Positions 35,437 to 44,821 of a stretch of DNA of 64,000 nt are shown one piece after another. The notes beneath the pieces are model-generated. The model ran no database searches. It was not told the origin of the DNA and saw only the letters and a list, made by a program, of their open reading frames with translations. The stretch's first letter is position 1. Each line of letters begins with the position of its first letter. The position numbers and the translations under genes were made by a program. Origin of the DNA: Brevundimonas sp. 357 (GTDB lineage: Bacteria > Pseudomonadota > Alphaproteobacteria > Caulobacterales > Caulobacteraceae); contig NZ_RHWX01000008.1 in assembly GCF_003938605.1 (NCBI RefSeq), positions 62,001 through 126,000 of the forward strand. The letters are read 5' to 3'.

Positions 35437-36723
35437 TCAGGTCGTGCGGTCGGAAACCAGATTGCGCGCCAGAACCGCGACGAACAGGGTCCAGGGCAGA
35501 TCCTGATGGCTCATCAAGACGCTTTCCGACACGCTGAGCAGCAGGAAGGCGGCCAGATAGGCCAAGCTCCAGTATCCCTCGCGCCGTCCCAGACCCGAGA
35601 GGCGAAACAGGACAGCGGCCGAGGTCAGAGCTATGACCGCGCTGACCAGCCATGTCCCCGCCCAGCCCAGCTGAACACGCAGGTCCAGCCAGCCGTGGTG
35701 CGCCGAGGGCACGCGCCAGCCGGTCTCGTGGCGGATCCACTCCATCGGCTCGGTATCCAGCACCCAGAAGGCGCCGTAGCCATAGCCGAGCCAGGGTCGC
35801 TGCGCCGCCATGCGCTCGATCGCGGCCCAGATCTCGGTACGGCCGGTCAGGGTCGGGTCTTTGCCGAACAAGGCCAGGATTTCGACGGAGTACTGGCTCC
35901 AGACCCACAGGCTGATGACGGCGGTCAGCCCCAGGCTCCATACGACGACGACCCCGAACACCGGCCCCATGCGCGCGATCAGGCGGCACATGGCGATCAG
36001 TCCGCCGCCCAGCATGGCCATGATCAGGGCGGTCTTGGACTGCGAGCCCAGCAGAGCCAGCGCGCAGACGCCGATGGCGGCCAGGGCGATGCGCCGATCC
36101 TGCGGCGCGCCCGCCGCCAGCAGGGCCGAGGCGGCGATCAGGCCGACCGCCATGATCATTCCCATGTGGTTCTTTTCGTACCACAGGCCGCGCCACAACC
36201 CGGCGTTGGCGCTGTGATGGACGCCCAGGCTGGGAAACAGGAAGACGGCGATCAGGCTGCCGACGCCGAGGGCAAGGAAGGTCCAGGTCAGCAGGCGCGG
36301 CAGTTCAGCGCCCCGGAATACGACGCCGAGATAGATGGAGAAGCCGCCGGTCAGGGCCAGGGCCAGAACCCGTCGCTGGGTTACATCCGGCGCCTGCGAC
36401 CATAGGCTGGACGACAGAGCCAGGATGACCATCAGGGCCAGCAGGATGAAGGCGGGCCAGGCCGCCGCCATCTGGCGCGCGCGAACCGCCATGAGGCCCA
36501 GTATGATCAGATAGACCGGCGGCCAGATCAGCCGGAGCGCCGGAAGTTCTTGCTGCTGCGGCGCAAAGATGGGGCCGATCAGCGCCCCGGTCAGAAGGAA
36601 CAGGATGAAGGCCGCCGCGGCCTGCTCCCAAAGGCGCGGCGCGATCGAGGATGTCTGGGGTTCTGGACGAACGGCGCGCACGGGCGCACGTTCGTGGAAC
36701 AGGGTTAAGGAAGGGTGGGGCAT
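35437..36723 (-). CDS. O-antigen ligase/Wzy-like polysaccharide membrane protein
   Basis: 428 residues, with about ten hydrophobic segments and a large loop in the C-terminal half. The Wzy_C/WaaL-type motif is visible: YEKNHMGMIMA (about 183-193), GRTEIWAAI (about 295-303), PWLGYGYGAFW (about 310-320) and SAHHGWLDLRVQLGW (about 342-356). It probably polymerises or ligates surface polysaccharide. Its start codon at 36723-36721 overlaps the start codon of the divergent ltrA gene, so the promoter of each lies inside the other gene, unless one start is further downstream. Confidence 0.8.
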   Translation of the reverse strand: MPHPSLTLFHERAPVRAVRPEPQTSSIAPRLWEQAAAAFILFLLTGALIGPIFAPQQQELPALRLIWPPVYLIILGLMAVRARQMAAAWPAFILLALMVILALSSSLWSQAPDVTQRRVLALALTGGFSIYLGVVFRGAELPRLLTWTFLALGVGSLIAVFLFPSLGVHHSANAGLWRGLWYEKNHMGMIMAVGLIAASALLAAGAPQDRRIALAAIGVCALALLGSQSKTALIMAMLGGGLIAMCRLIARMGPVFGVVVVWSLGLTAVISLWVWSQYSVEILALFGKDPTLTGRTEIWAAIERMAAQRPWLGYGYGAFWVLDTEPMEWIRHETGWRVPSAHHGWLDLRVQLGWAGTWLVSAVIALTSAAVLFRLSGLGRREGYWSLAYLAAFLLLSVSESVLMSHQDLPWTLFVAVLARNLVSDRTT

Positions 36724-37882
36724 GGCCGCCAGTCTGATGCGCGTTCGACGGCCCGGAGAGCATGCTCGGGTCAGCTTTGTCGAGCTATTCTTCGATCTCG
36801 TCTTCGTCTTCGCCATCACCCAGGTCAGCCATCTGCTGCTGGCGCACCTGACGCCGCTGGGCGCGCTGGAGGCGGCCGTCCTGCTGGCGGCGGTTTGGTG
36901 GGTGTGGATCGACACCAGCTGGATCACCAACTGGCTGGACCCCGAGCGTGGCCCTGTGCGGCTGATGATGTTCGTCCTGATGGCGGCGGGCCTGGTCATG
37001 TCGATGTCCTTGCCTACGGCGTTCGGCGACAGGGGGCTGACGTTCGCCTGCGCCTTCGCCGCCATTCAGGTGGGGCGCAGCCTGTTCACCCTGTGGGCGG
37101 TGCGCGGTTCGCCGACGCAGAGGGCGAATTTCCAGAGGATATCGCTATGGGCCCTGCTGGGCGCCGTATTCTGGATCAGCGGCGGCCTGGCCGAGGGGCA
37201 GACGCGGCTGTTGATCTGGCTGGTCGCCCTGGCACTGGAGTTCATCGGTCCGGCGTTGGCCTTCTTCGTGCCGGGCCTGGGCCGATCCAGTACGACGGAC
37301 TGGAACGTCGAGGGCGCGCACCTGGCCGAGCGCGTGGGTCTGTTCGTCATCATCTGCCTGGGCGAGTCGATCATCATCACCGGAGCGACGTTCGCGGAGC
37401 TTGACTGGGCGCCGCCGGTGGCTGCGGCCTTCGTGTCCGCTTTCGTGACGACCATCGCCATGTGGTGGCTGTTCTTCAGCGAGGCGCACGAGGCCGGATC
37501 GGAAACCATCAGCCACGCCGCCGACCCCGGCGCCATCGCCCGAAGAACCTATACCTATTGCCCGATCATCGTGGTGGCGGGGATCGTGGTGACGGCGGTC
37601 GGCGATGAATTGGCCCTGGCGCATCCGTTGGGCGTGGCGGGCGCGGCGAGCGCGGCCGTGCTGATCGGCGGGCCGTTGCTGTTCCTGCTGGGAACGGCCC
37701 TGTCGGTCTTCAGCATCTGGGGCAAGGTGGCGTGGCCGCGCCTGATCGGCGTGGCGATCCTGGGGACCGTCTTCCTGATCGGGCGAGGCTGGTCGCCGCT
37801 GGCGCTGACGATGGCGTCGACCGTCGTTCTGGTGGCGACGGGGCTGTGGGAGTCCTTCGCCCCGCGAGGACGGCGCGCCTAG
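36722..37882 (+). CDS. ltrA: Low-temperature-requirement A (LtrA)-family membrane protein
   Basis: 386 residues from ATG at 36722 with GGAAGG upstream. Begins with the LtrA signature (RVSFVELFFDLVFVFAITQVSH) and has about eleven membrane helices; includes HLAERVGLFVIICLGESI. The biochemical role of the family is not established. Its stop codon overlaps the stop of uvrD on the opposite strand. Confidence 0.9.
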   Translation: MAASLMRVRRPGEHARVSFVELFFDLVFVFAITQVSHLLLAHLTPLGALEAAVLLAAVWWVWIDTSWITNWLDPERGPVRLMMFVLMAAGLVMSMSLPTAFGDRGLTFACAFAAIQVGRSLFTLWAVRGSPTQRANFQRISLWALLGAVFWISGGLAEGQTRLLIWLVALALEFIGPALAFFVPGLGRSSTTDWNVEGAHLAERVGLFVIICLGESIIITGATFAELDWAPPVAAAFVSAFVTTIAMWWLFFSEAHEAGSETISHAADPGAIARRTYTYCPIIVVAGIVVTAVGDELALAHPLGVAGAASAAVLIGGPLLFLLGTALSVFSIWGKVAWPRLIGVAILGTVFLIGRGWSPLALTMASTVVLVATGLWESFAPRGRRA

Positions 37883-40263
37883 GGCGCCTTCTCCACGAAG
37901 GTGTCGATGACCTTCTTCTCGCCCGCCTTGTCGAAGCTGACGACCAGCTTGTTCCCCTCAACCGCGCGGACGGAGCCGTAGCCGAACTTCTGGTGGAAGA
38001 CGCGGTCGCCGCGCGACCAGCCGGACGCCGCCTTGGGATCGGCCGTGGCGATCAGGCGGCCTTCGCCCTCGATCACCGCGCGGCGGGCGTAGGCGGGCTT
38101 GGGCGTCTGGGCGGCGGTATAGGTCTGGGCGCGTTTCCAGCCGGGGCTGGAATAGCCGCCGCCGAAGGAGGGGGCGTCGTCCCAGCGGCTCTTGGCCTCC
38201 TTCATCCCGGTCGAGGCGCCGTAATAGCCGGTGTCCGACTGCGGCTCGACGTGGGCGATGGGCAGTTCATCGACAAAGCGGCTGGGCAACTGAGACGTCC
38301 AGCGGCCATAGACCATGCGGTTGGCGGCGAAGCTGATGCGTGCGTCCTGCTTGGCGCGGGTGACGCCGACGTAGGCCAGGCGGCGTTCCTCCTCCAGCCC
38401 CTTCACGCCCTTCTCGTCGATGCTGCGCTGGCTGGGGAAGACGCCTTCTTCCCAGCCCGGCAGGAAGACCAGCGGGAACTCCAGCCCCTTGGCGCCGTGC
38501 AGGGTCATGATCTGCACCGAGCCCGATCCGTCGGCGTTCTCGTCGCGGCGCTCCAGATCCATGACCAGGGAGACGTGCTCCAGATAGGCCTGCAGCGTCT
38601 CGAACGACTGCATCGACTGGGCCAGTTCCTTCAGGTTATCCAGGCGCGTCTGGCCGCTGGTGCGGTCAGCCTTCTGCATGGCGGTATAGCCGCTCTCGTC
38701 CAGCAGGGTCTCCGTCACCTGCCAGTGGGGCGTGCCCATGGCCATCAGGTCGCGCCAGCGGTCCAGGTCGCGCACGAAGTTGGCCAGCGGCGTGCGGGTG
38801 CGCGCCTGAAGCTCGTCCGTCGTAATCAGGTGGCGCACCGCCCGCACGGCCGAGACGCCGTTCTCACGCGCGATGTGCAGAATCTTCTGGACGCTGGTGT
38901 CGCCGATGCCGCGCTTGGGGACGTTGACGATGCGCTCGAACGCCAGGTCGTCGTCCTCGGACTGGATCAGCCGCAAGTAAGCGTGGGCGTCGCGGATTTC
39001 CGCCCGCTCGAAGAAGCGCGGCCCGCCGATGACGACATAGGGAATGGCCAGCATCAGGAAGCGTTCTTCAAACGCTCGCATCTGGAAGGATGCGCGAACA
39101 AGGACGGCCATGTCCTTGTAATTCATGCCCTGTTTGCGCGCGGTTTCGATCTCGTCGGCGATCAGGCGGGCCTCGGCCTCGCCGTCCCAGACGCCGCGCA
39201 CGCGCACCTTGTCGCCGCTGTCGTCTTCGGTCCACAGGGTCTTGCCCAGTCGGTCCTGATTGGCCGCGATCAGGGCCGAGGCGGCGCCCAGAATGTGCTT
39301 GGTCGAGCGATAGTTGCGCTCCAGCCGGATGACCTTGGCGCCGGGGAAGTCGCGCTCGAACCGCAGGATGTTGTCCACCTCGGCCCCGCGCCAACCATAG
39401 ATCGACTGATCGTCGTCCCCGACGCAGCAGACATTGCCGGTCGAGGAGGTCAGCAGCCGCAGCCACAGATACTGGGCGACGTTGGTGTCCTGATATTCGT
39501 CCACCAGGATGTAGCGGAACCGGCGACGATATTCCTCTGCCAGATCAGCGTGTTTCGACAGGATGGTGATGTTGTGCAGCAGCAGATCGCCGAAGTCGCA
39601 GGCGTTCAGCGTCGCCAGCCGCGTCTGATAGGCGGCGTACAGCGCCGGGCCCTTGCCGTTGGCGAAGTCCTCGCCCGGCGGCAGCTTGTCGGGCGTCCAG
39701 CCGCGGTTCTTCCAGTGGTCGATCATATGGGCCAGGGACTTGGGCGTGAACCGCTTGGTGTCGATGTTGGCCGCTTCCAGAAGCTGCTTCAGCAGCCGCT
39801 CCTGATCGTCCGTATCCAGGATGGTGAAGCTGGACTTCAGCCCGACCAGTTCCGCATGGCGACGCAGAATCTGGGCCGCGACCGAGTGAAAGGTGCCTAG
39901 CCAGCGTAAGCCCTCGGACGACGGGCCGATCAGATGGCCGATCCGCTCGCGCATCTCGCGCGCGGCCTTGTTGGTGAAGGTGACGACCAGCAGCTCCCAC
40001 GGCTTGGCCCGGCCGGTCGCCAGAATGTGCGCCAGTCGCGTGGTCAGGACGCGCGTCTTGCCCGTGCCTGCGCCCGCCAGAACCAGCACCGGCCCCTCGG
40101 TCGTCTCCACCGCCTCGCGCTGCTCGGGGTTCAGGCCCGACAGATAGTCGGCCGCCGGCCCTTGCGGAGTCTGGGCGCGGGCGAGGTCGGAAATGCGGGG
40201 AGCGGGCAGGTCGGTCACAGGGGCGGATACTCGGGCGGCGTCTGGAGCGGGCAGGGCGCCCAT
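37879..40263 (-). CDS. uvrD: ATP-dependent DNA helicase UvrD/PcrA
   Basis: 794 residues. All superfamily 1 helicase motifs are present: AGAGTGKT (motif I, about 64-71), TFTNKAAREM (Ia), VDEYQDTN (II), GDDDQSIYGWRGA (III), NYRSTKHI (IV), TLHGAKGLEF (V) and YVGVTRAKQ (VI). The C-terminal 55 residues (WSRGDRVFHQKFGYGSVRAV) form the Tudor-like domain used for contacts with RNA polymerase or other partners. Works in excision and mismatch repair. Confidence 0.95.
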   Translation of the reverse strand: MGALPAPDAARVSAPVTDLPAPRISDLARAQTPQGPAADYLSGLNPEQREAVETTEGPVLVLAGAGTGKTRVLTTRLAHILATGRAKPWELLVVTFTNKAAREMRERIGHLIGPSSEGLRWLGTFHSVAAQILRRHAELVGLKSSFTILDTDDQERLLKQLLEAANIDTKRFTPKSLAHMIDHWKNRGWTPDKLPPGEDFANGKGPALYAAYQTRLATLNACDFGDLLLHNITILSKHADLAEEYRRRFRYILVDEYQDTNVAQYLWLRLLTSSTGNVCCVGDDDQSIYGWRGAEVDNILRFERDFPGAKVIRLERNYRSTKHILGAASALIAANQDRLGKTLWTEDDSGDKVRVRGVWDGEAEARLIADEIETARKQGMNYKDMAVLVRASFQMRAFEERFLMLAIPYVVIGGPRFFERAEIRDAHAYLRLIQSEDDDLAFERIVNVPKRGIGDTSVQKILHIARENGVSAVRAVRHLITTDELQARTRTPLANFVRDLDRWRDLMAMGTPHWQVTETLLDESGYTAMQKADRTSGQTRLDNLKELAQSMQSFETLQAYLEHVSLVMDLERRDENADGSGSVQIMTLHGAKGLEFPLVFLPGWEEGVFPSQRSIDEKGVKGLEEERRLAYVGVTRAKQDARISFAANRMVYGRWTSQLPSRFVDELPIAHVEPQSDTGYYGASTGMKEAKSRWDDAPSFGGGYSSPGWKRAQTYTAAQTPKPAYARRAVIEGEGRLIATADPKAASGWSRGDRVFHQKFGYGSVRAVEGNKLVVSFDKAGEKKVIDTFVEKAP

Positions 40264-40393
40264 CGGAATCTGAAAGGGAGAACATAAGCAGCACAGCGGC
40301 CAAAGTCAGTCCCATTCACACGATCTGTGGTTGGAACCGTGAACAGCGAGCACCGTTTTTCGACTGACAGGGCAAGCAAGGGAGGACCGCCTG

Positions 40394-40648
40394 ATGGCAA
40401 ATGGTTCCAGCGGCGGCGCAAACGTCGGTCTCGCCTTCATCGTGGGCGCCTTGGTGGTGGTCGTCGCCGTGCTGGCGTGGTTTCTGCTGGGACGCGGCGG
40501 GCCGATGCGGCCGGAAACGCCCAACCTGAACGTGGATATCAATGTGCCGGCGCCACGCCTGCCCGACGTACCGGACCGTCCCGCACCGCCCGAACTGCCC
40601 AGCCCGACCGAACCGCCGCAGGTGGCCGCGCCCGAACCCAAGGCGTGA
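40394..40648 (+). CDS. Small single-helix membrane protein
   Basis: 84 residues: a short Gly/Ser-rich N-terminus, one hydrophobic segment (about 10-32) and a Pro-rich, mostly neutral tail (about 38-84). No recognised family; the tail may lie in the periplasm. Ends five bases before the start of the DUF488 gene, suggesting co-transcription. Confidence 0.6.
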   Translation: MANGSSGGANVGLAFIVGALVVVVAVLAWFLLGRGGPMRPETPNLNVDINVPAPRLPDVPDRPAPPELPSPTEPPQVAAPEPKA

Positions 40649-40652
40649 GGTC

Positions 40653-41000
40653 GTGAAGGTTATCCTGAAGCGCGTCTATGAGCCGCCGTCGGATGCGGAC
40701 GGCGCGCGTATTCTGGTGGATCGACTGTGGCCGCGCGGGCTGAGCAAGGACAAGGCCCGCGTCGATCTGTGGCTGAAGGACATCGCGCCGACGACGCAGT
40801 TGCGGCGGTGGTTCGGTCACGATCCGCAGAAATGGGCGGAGTTTCAGCGCCGCTATCGCGCGGAGCTGGATCTGAATTCCGACGCCGTTTCTGAACTGAA
40901 GGCCGCTCTTTCCAACGGTACAGCGACACTGGTCTATGGCGCAAAGGACGAAGCGCATAACGACGCGATTGTGCTGGCGGACTATCTGTCAGAGGCCTGA
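40653..41000 (+). CDS. DUF488-family protein
   Basis: 115 residues from GTG at 40653 (GAGG upstream). The family's N-terminal pattern RVYEPPSDADGARILVDRLW PRGLSK is clear, along with LKDIAPTTQLRRWFGHDPQK. DUF488 proteins are small cytosolic proteins whose reaction is not established. The upstream small membrane gene is nearly adjacent. Confidence 0.85.
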   Translation: MKVILKRVYEPPSDADGARILVDRLWPRGLSKDKARVDLWLKDIAPTTQLRRWFGHDPQKWAEFQRRYRAELDLNSDAVSELKAALSNGTATLVYGAKDEAHNDAIVLADYLSEA

Positions 41001-41017
41001 AGCCTCGCCCCTCCCAT

Positions 41018-41134
41018 CGTCATCCCCGGGCTTGTCCCGGGGATCCATACACTCAGGCTTTTCGTGTTTGCGCGCCGCGCTTTGATCAGGCCCCGCCGTG
41101 TTTATGGATTCTCGGGACAAGCCCGAGAATGACG
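41018..41134. repeat. Inverted pair of GTCATCCCCGGGCTTGTCCCGGGG-type palindromic elements
   Basis: One unit at 41018-41048 and a related inverted unit at 41104-41134, each with its own hairpin (CCCCGGG-CTTGT-CCCGGGG and CTCGGG-ACAAG-CCCGAG). This is a dispersed intergenic repeat familiar from many alphaproteobacterial genomes. The pair sits between convergent genes and may also terminate transcription. Confidence 0.7.
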
Positions 41135-41172
41135 GGATAGGGAGAGGGTCACAGGCGAAATCGACCCTGCGC

Positions 41173-41904
41173 CTACTTCAGCCGATAGCTGATCGTGGTG
41201 ACGACCCGCACCTTCTTGTTCGGCGAGCCGGCTTCATCGCCCGTGCCGTCGCGCGACAGGATTTCGAACGAGCCCTGTCCCGCCGTCTTGATCGGCCCCA
41301 GCGGCGCGCCGGAATCCTTGGCGAACTGTTCGGCGCCGCTACGGGCGGCGGCGGTGGCCTCGGCGATCATGGCCGGGCGCACGTCGTTCAGCTTGGTGAA
41401 GATGTAGGAGGGGCCGTTGAAGTCCTGCAGCACCACGCCCTGACGCACCAGATCGTTCAGGTTGCGGGTCGTGGTCTGCACCCTGTCGACGTCCGTGGTG
41501 CGCACGATCACCGTCTGGGTCAGGATAAAGCGCGGCCCGCCGGTCTGGCTGGCGTATTCGCGCGAGCGGGTGTCGGCCACGCCCAGCTGGCCCAGGTCCA
41601 CGGCGTTATCAGGATAGCCCTGCGCCTTTAGAAACTGGCGCACGATGGCCAGGTCGCCGTCGATGCGGGCCTGCACCTCGGACAACACGTCGCCTGAGGT
41701 TGTGAAACGGATCGGCAGGACGGCCAGATCGGCCTTCACATCCTTTTCCGCCAGGCCGCGCACGGTGACGGAGCGGTCGCCCGCGCGGGCGTTGACCACG
41801 CCCTGACCGATCAGGGCGCCGCCGCCGATCAGGCCCACGGCCACCAGTCCGCCGAAGACGGCGGCGGGGATCAGGCGACTGTTGTCGATGCGAGCGTCGC
41901 TCAT
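41173..41904 (-). CDS. SIMPL-domain (DUF541) periplasmic protein
   Basis: 243 residues from ATG at 41904, which overlaps the upstream gene as ATGA. One N-terminal membrane anchor or signal (about 11-33) then the SIMPL domain (RSVTVRGLAEKDVKADLAVL, and later TRNLNDLVRQGVVLQDFNG). The family is periplasmic or surface-exposed, sometimes linked to oxidative stress; the role is not defined. Confidence 0.85.
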   Translation of the reverse strand: MSDARIDNSRLIPAAVFGGLVAVGLIGGGALIGQGVVNARAGDRSVTVRGLAEKDVKADLAVLPIRFTTSGDVLSEVQARIDGDLAIVRQFLKAQGYPDNAVDLGQLGVADTRSREYASQTGGPRFILTQTVIVRTTDVDRVQTTTRNLNDLVRQGVVLQDFNGPSYIFTKLNDVRPAMIAEATAAARSGAEQFAKDSGAPLGPIKTAGQGSFEILSRDGTGDEAGSPNKKVRVVTTISYRLK

Positions 41905-42140
41905 GGCGTCTTCTCTTCTGCGAAACTGCGGTCGCCGCCGGTCCATTGCAGGGCCAGGATGCGGCAGGCGGAGGCCAGGGGGCGGCGGCCCCGCCAGGCG
42001 TCGATGCGGATCAGCAGGCCGGACCGGCTGAGCGCCAGTTCGGCCGCGATGGCGTCCAGCACGGCCCAGAACTCAGGCTCCAGCGCCACCGAGGTGGCGT
42101 GGCCGGACAGCAGCACCGATCGTTTGGCGAGGCCGCTCAA
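41901..42140 (-). CDS. Ribbon-helix-helix domain protein
   Basis: 79 residues from a TTG at 42140. Reads as the RHH_4 family: RSVLLSGHATSVALEPEFWA followed by LDAIAAELALSRSGLLIRID. Small DNA-binding-like protein, probably a regulator, whose target is unknown. It overlaps the SIMPL gene by four bases and lies three bases from the lipoprotein gene, so the three genes are probably one operon. Confidence 0.75.
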   Translation of the reverse strand: MSGLAKRSVLLSGHATSVALEPEFWAVLDAIAAELALSRSGLLIRIDAWRGRRPLASACRILALQWTGGDRSFAEEKTP

Positions 42141-42143
42141 GGC

Positions 42144-42554
42144 TTAGCGTACGCCCACCATGACGATGTCGGCGCTGTTTGAGGCGCCGTTTGTCAGCAC
42201 GGCGTAGTTGGTGTCGGTGGTGAAGCGCAGGGCGCCGGAGGCGTCGCGGATTTCAGCGCGCGCGGCATAGCGGTGGCGCGCGTCGATCTTGTCGCTGGGC
42301 ACCGACAGGGTGACGGCGTAAGGCGGGGCGCGACCGTTCAGCGGCTGGCGCACTTCGGCCATGGTGCGGGACGGCGCGTCCATCAGGCTGACGTCCTCGA
42401 CCTTGACCGTCAGGACATGGCCGGGCGGCAGCATGATGCGTTCGCGATAGGTGGCGGTGACCTGGACTTCTGTCATGGAGGCTTCGGGCATGGAGGAACA
42501 GGCGGCGGCCAAGAGGACCGGGGCCAGAACGAGGGGGGCGAGGAACAGGCGCAT
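42144..42554 (-). CDS. YbaY-like lipoprotein
   Basis: 136 residues with a lipoprotein signal (LLAAAC, Cys about residue 19). The rest matches the YbaY pattern: VTATYRERIMLPPGHVLTVK and YAVTLSVPSDKIDARHRYAA. Probably anchored to the outer membrane facing the periplasm. Function is not known; first gene of a three-gene minus-strand set. Confidence 0.8.
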   Translation of the reverse strand: MRLFLAPLVLAPVLLAAACSSMPEASMTEVQVTATYRERIMLPPGHVLTVKVEDVSLMDAPSRTMAEVRQPLNGRAPPYAVTLSVPSDKIDARHRYAARAEIRDASGALRFTTDTNYAVLTNGASNSADIVMVGVR

Positions 42555-42683
42555 AGGCGTCTCCTTTGAAGGACTAGCTTAGCAGAACGCGCCAGCGTCA
42601 CATAAGGCTGCAACAGGTGAGAGACGGCGGACCCGAAGCGGTGCTATCGGAAGTTCCCGTTTCGTTTCGACCGAGTCGCCGGC

Positions 42684-43631
42684 GTGTCCCAGTCTGAAGC
42701 TCCCCAATCCGAAAATGCGTCGTCGCGGTTCTTGTCGCCGGCCATGCTGGCCTTCGGCGGCGTCGGGATCTGCGCCCTGATCTGGGGGACGACCTGGTAC
42801 GCCATCACCTTCCAGCTGGGGGCTGTCGATCCGGTGGTTTCGGTGGTGCTGCGCTTCGGCATCGCCTCGGCCCTGCTGGCGCTGATCGTTAAGGCGACGG
42901 GCGGGCGGTTGGCCCTGACACGCGGACAGCATCTGGCGGCGCTGGGGCAGGGCCTGTTCTCCTTCGCCATCAGCTACGCCTTCGTCTACGCCTCGGAGGA
43001 AAAGATCGCCTCGGCCGTCGTGGCGGTGATCTTCGCCGCACTGGCCTTCCTGAACCTGATCCTGTTCCGCGTCGCATCGGGCCAGAAGGCGGCGCGCGCC
43101 GCCTGGCTGGGCGCGGGGCTGGGCGTGATCGGCGTCGGCGTCCTGTCGGCGGGCGAGGTGATGGGCGCCGGCCTGGGCGCCCACGCGGTCGCAGGCGTCA
43201 GCTTCGCCGTGATCGCCGTCGTCGCCTCCGCCTTCGGCAACTGGTTCGCCTGGAGAGGGCAGCAGGCGGGGTCGCAGGTGCTGCCCTCGACCGCCTGGGC
43301 CATGGCCTACGGCACGGGGACGCTGGCGCTTTACGCCCTGGTTACGGGCGTATCCTGGTCAGTGGCTTGGAGTCCGGCCTATGTGATCTCGCTGCTGTAT
43401 CTGGCGGTGTTCGGCTCGGTCATCGCCTTCGGCCTGTATTTCACCATCGCGCGGGCGAGGGGGTACGCCGTGGCCAGCTACATCTCGGCTCTGACGCCGC
43501 CGATCGCCATGCTGGTGTCGGTGATGTTCGAAGGGGCTCGGTTCGGCGTTCTGGCTTTCGCCGGATTGGCGCTGGTGCTGGCCGGGCAGTTGTTTCTGAT
43601 CCGCGCGCCGAAGCGTTCGGCGGCGGCTTAG
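42684..43631 (+). CDS. DMT-superfamily (EamA) transporter
   Basis: 315 residues from GTG at 42684, ten hydrophobic segments in two repeats of five, with EamA features (CALIWGTTWYAITF and LYFTIARARGYAVASYISAL TPPIA). Likely an inner-membrane metabolite exporter; substrate unknown. Its stop codon overlaps that of the convergent DUF4169 gene by four bases. Confidence 0.9.
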   Translation: MSQSEAPQSENASSRFLSPAMLAFGGVGICALIWGTTWYAITFQLGAVDPVVSVVLRFGIASALLALIVKATGGRLALTRGQHLAALGQGLFSFAISYAFVYASEEKIASAVVAVIFAALAFLNLILFRVASGQKAARAAWLGAGLGVIGVGVLSAGEVMGAGLGAHAVAGVSFAVIAVVASAFGNWFAWRGQQAGSQVLPSTAWAMAYGTGTLALYALVTGVSWSVAWSPAYVISLLYLAVFGSVIAFGLYFTIARARGYAVASYISALTPPIAMLVSVMFEGARFGVLAFAGLALVLAGQLFLIRAPKRSAAA

Positions 43632-43813
43632 GCGTCCGGCTCGTCCAGTTTGTGGCCATCCAGGCGGGCCGCGTCGCGGTCGCGTTCCTTCTGCGTGGTC
43701 TCGCGTTCGGCGCGGGTGCGTCCAAAGGTCAGGCGGTTGGCCTCGGCCGTGCGCTTGGCGGCGGCCTTGTCGCGGGCCTTTCGCGCCTTGTTCAGGTTGA
43801 CGATCTCACCCAT
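43628..43813 (-). CDS. DUF4169-family small protein
   Basis: 61 residues, highly charged and helical (EIVNLNKARKARDKAAAKRT then EANRLTFGRTRAERE). This is the DUF4169 pattern, common in alphaproteobacteria and of unknown function. It overlaps the GST gene stop by one base (TGATG), so it is translated from the same message. Confidence 0.85.
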   Translation of the reverse strand: MGEIVNLNKARKARDKAAAKRTAEANRLTFGRTRAERETTQKERDRDAARLDGHKLDEPDA

Positions 43814-44406
43814 CAGACATGACCGTCCGGGCTATCCTTGGCCCAGGCGCGTTTCAGCGCCGGGCGAGCGCCGATGCGCTGGACATAGGCGTCATAAGGC
43901 TCGCCCGCAGGCATGGCGGCGCGGAACCACTGCAGCAGGCTGCCGAACAGGATGTCGAGAGCCGAGAAGTCGCCCAGGATGTAGCCGCCCCCCTGGATCG
44001 CCGTGCGCCAGCGCCGGTCTAGTTCGGCATAGGCGGCCTTCTGCGTCTCGTTCCAACCGGCGGGCGGACCGGACGTCAGGACCGTCTCCAGCACATTGTT
44101 GTAGAGGCCCAGCCACGACAGATATTCCGCCCGGCGCGGATCGGCCGGTCCCGGCGCCAGGCCCGCCTCGGGGTGGCGATCGGTCAGGAACAGGAAGATC
44201 AGCACGGATTCGATCAGCACCTGGCCGTCGACTTCGAGCGCCGGGGCCTGCTTCAGCGGATGGGGGTTGGCCGGGTCGGTGCGGCCCTGACCCTCACGCC
44301 GCAGAATGTCGACGTAGTGGACGCGATAGTCGGCGCCCAACTCCTCCAAAAGCCACAGAAGGCGGGTCGATCGGGACTGCGGCGCGTGATGAACGATCAT
44401 CGACAT
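43813..44406 (-). CDS. Glutathione S-transferase family protein
   Basis: 197 residues from ATG at 44406 (GAGGAAG upstream). N-terminal thioredoxin-like domain with HAPQSRSTRLLWLLEELGAD and KQAPALEVDGQVLIES (the cis-Pro/ES glutathione-binding motif), and a helical C-terminal domain (ILGDFSALDILFGSLLQWF). Substrate unknown. It forms a two-gene unit with the DUF4169 gene. Confidence 0.9.
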   Translation of the reverse strand: MSMIVHHAPQSRSTRLLWLLEELGADYRVHYVDILRREGQGRTDPANPHPLKQAPALEVDGQVLIESVLIFLFLTDRHPEAGLAPGPADPRRAEYLSWLGLYNNVLETVLTSGPPAGWNETQKAAYAELDRRWRTAIQGGGYILGDFSALDILFGSLLQWFRAAMPAGEPYDAYVQRIGARPALKRAWAKDSPDGHV

Positions 44407-44491
44407 TGTGAACTTCCTCGCCTGGCGTTGCGGTGAACCCTCTAGCGCGCGGGCCGTTCCGGGACGGTCCCCATAGTAACGGAGAGCGTCA

Positions 44492-44725
44492 ATGATAAAC
44501 GCCTCGATGATCAAGGAACATCAGGAAGTCGTCGGATCGGACGGCGGTCACGTCGGCCGCGTGGACCATGTGATGGGCGACCAGATCGAACTGGCCAAGC
44601 TCGATCTGGGTTCAGGCCTCAAACACCACATGATCCCCGTCACCTGGGTCACGCGCGTGGATGAACATGTGCATCTGAACATGACGAAGGACGAGGCCAA
44701 GGCGCGCTGGACCGAGAAACACTAA
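44492..44725 (+). CDS. DUF2171-family protein
   Basis: 77 residues, start supported by GGAGAG. The sequence IKEHQEVVGSDGGHVGRVDH and LTQ-free PVTWVTRVDEHVHLNMTKDE is the DUF2171 pattern, a PRC-barrel-like small domain. Role unknown; such proteins are often stress-associated in alphaproteobacteria. Confidence 0.85.
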   Translation: MINASMIKEHQEVVGSDGGHVGRVDHVMGDQIELAKLDLGSGLKHHMIPVTWVTRVDEHVHLNMTKDEAKARWTEKH

Positions 44726-44821
44726 GGCGTCGCCTTACCGCGATTTCACCCGAGGCCCTGCTGCAATCAGCGGGGCCTTTCGCCATATAGAGGGTGTGAT
44801 TGACGCGAAGGGGCGACAGAC

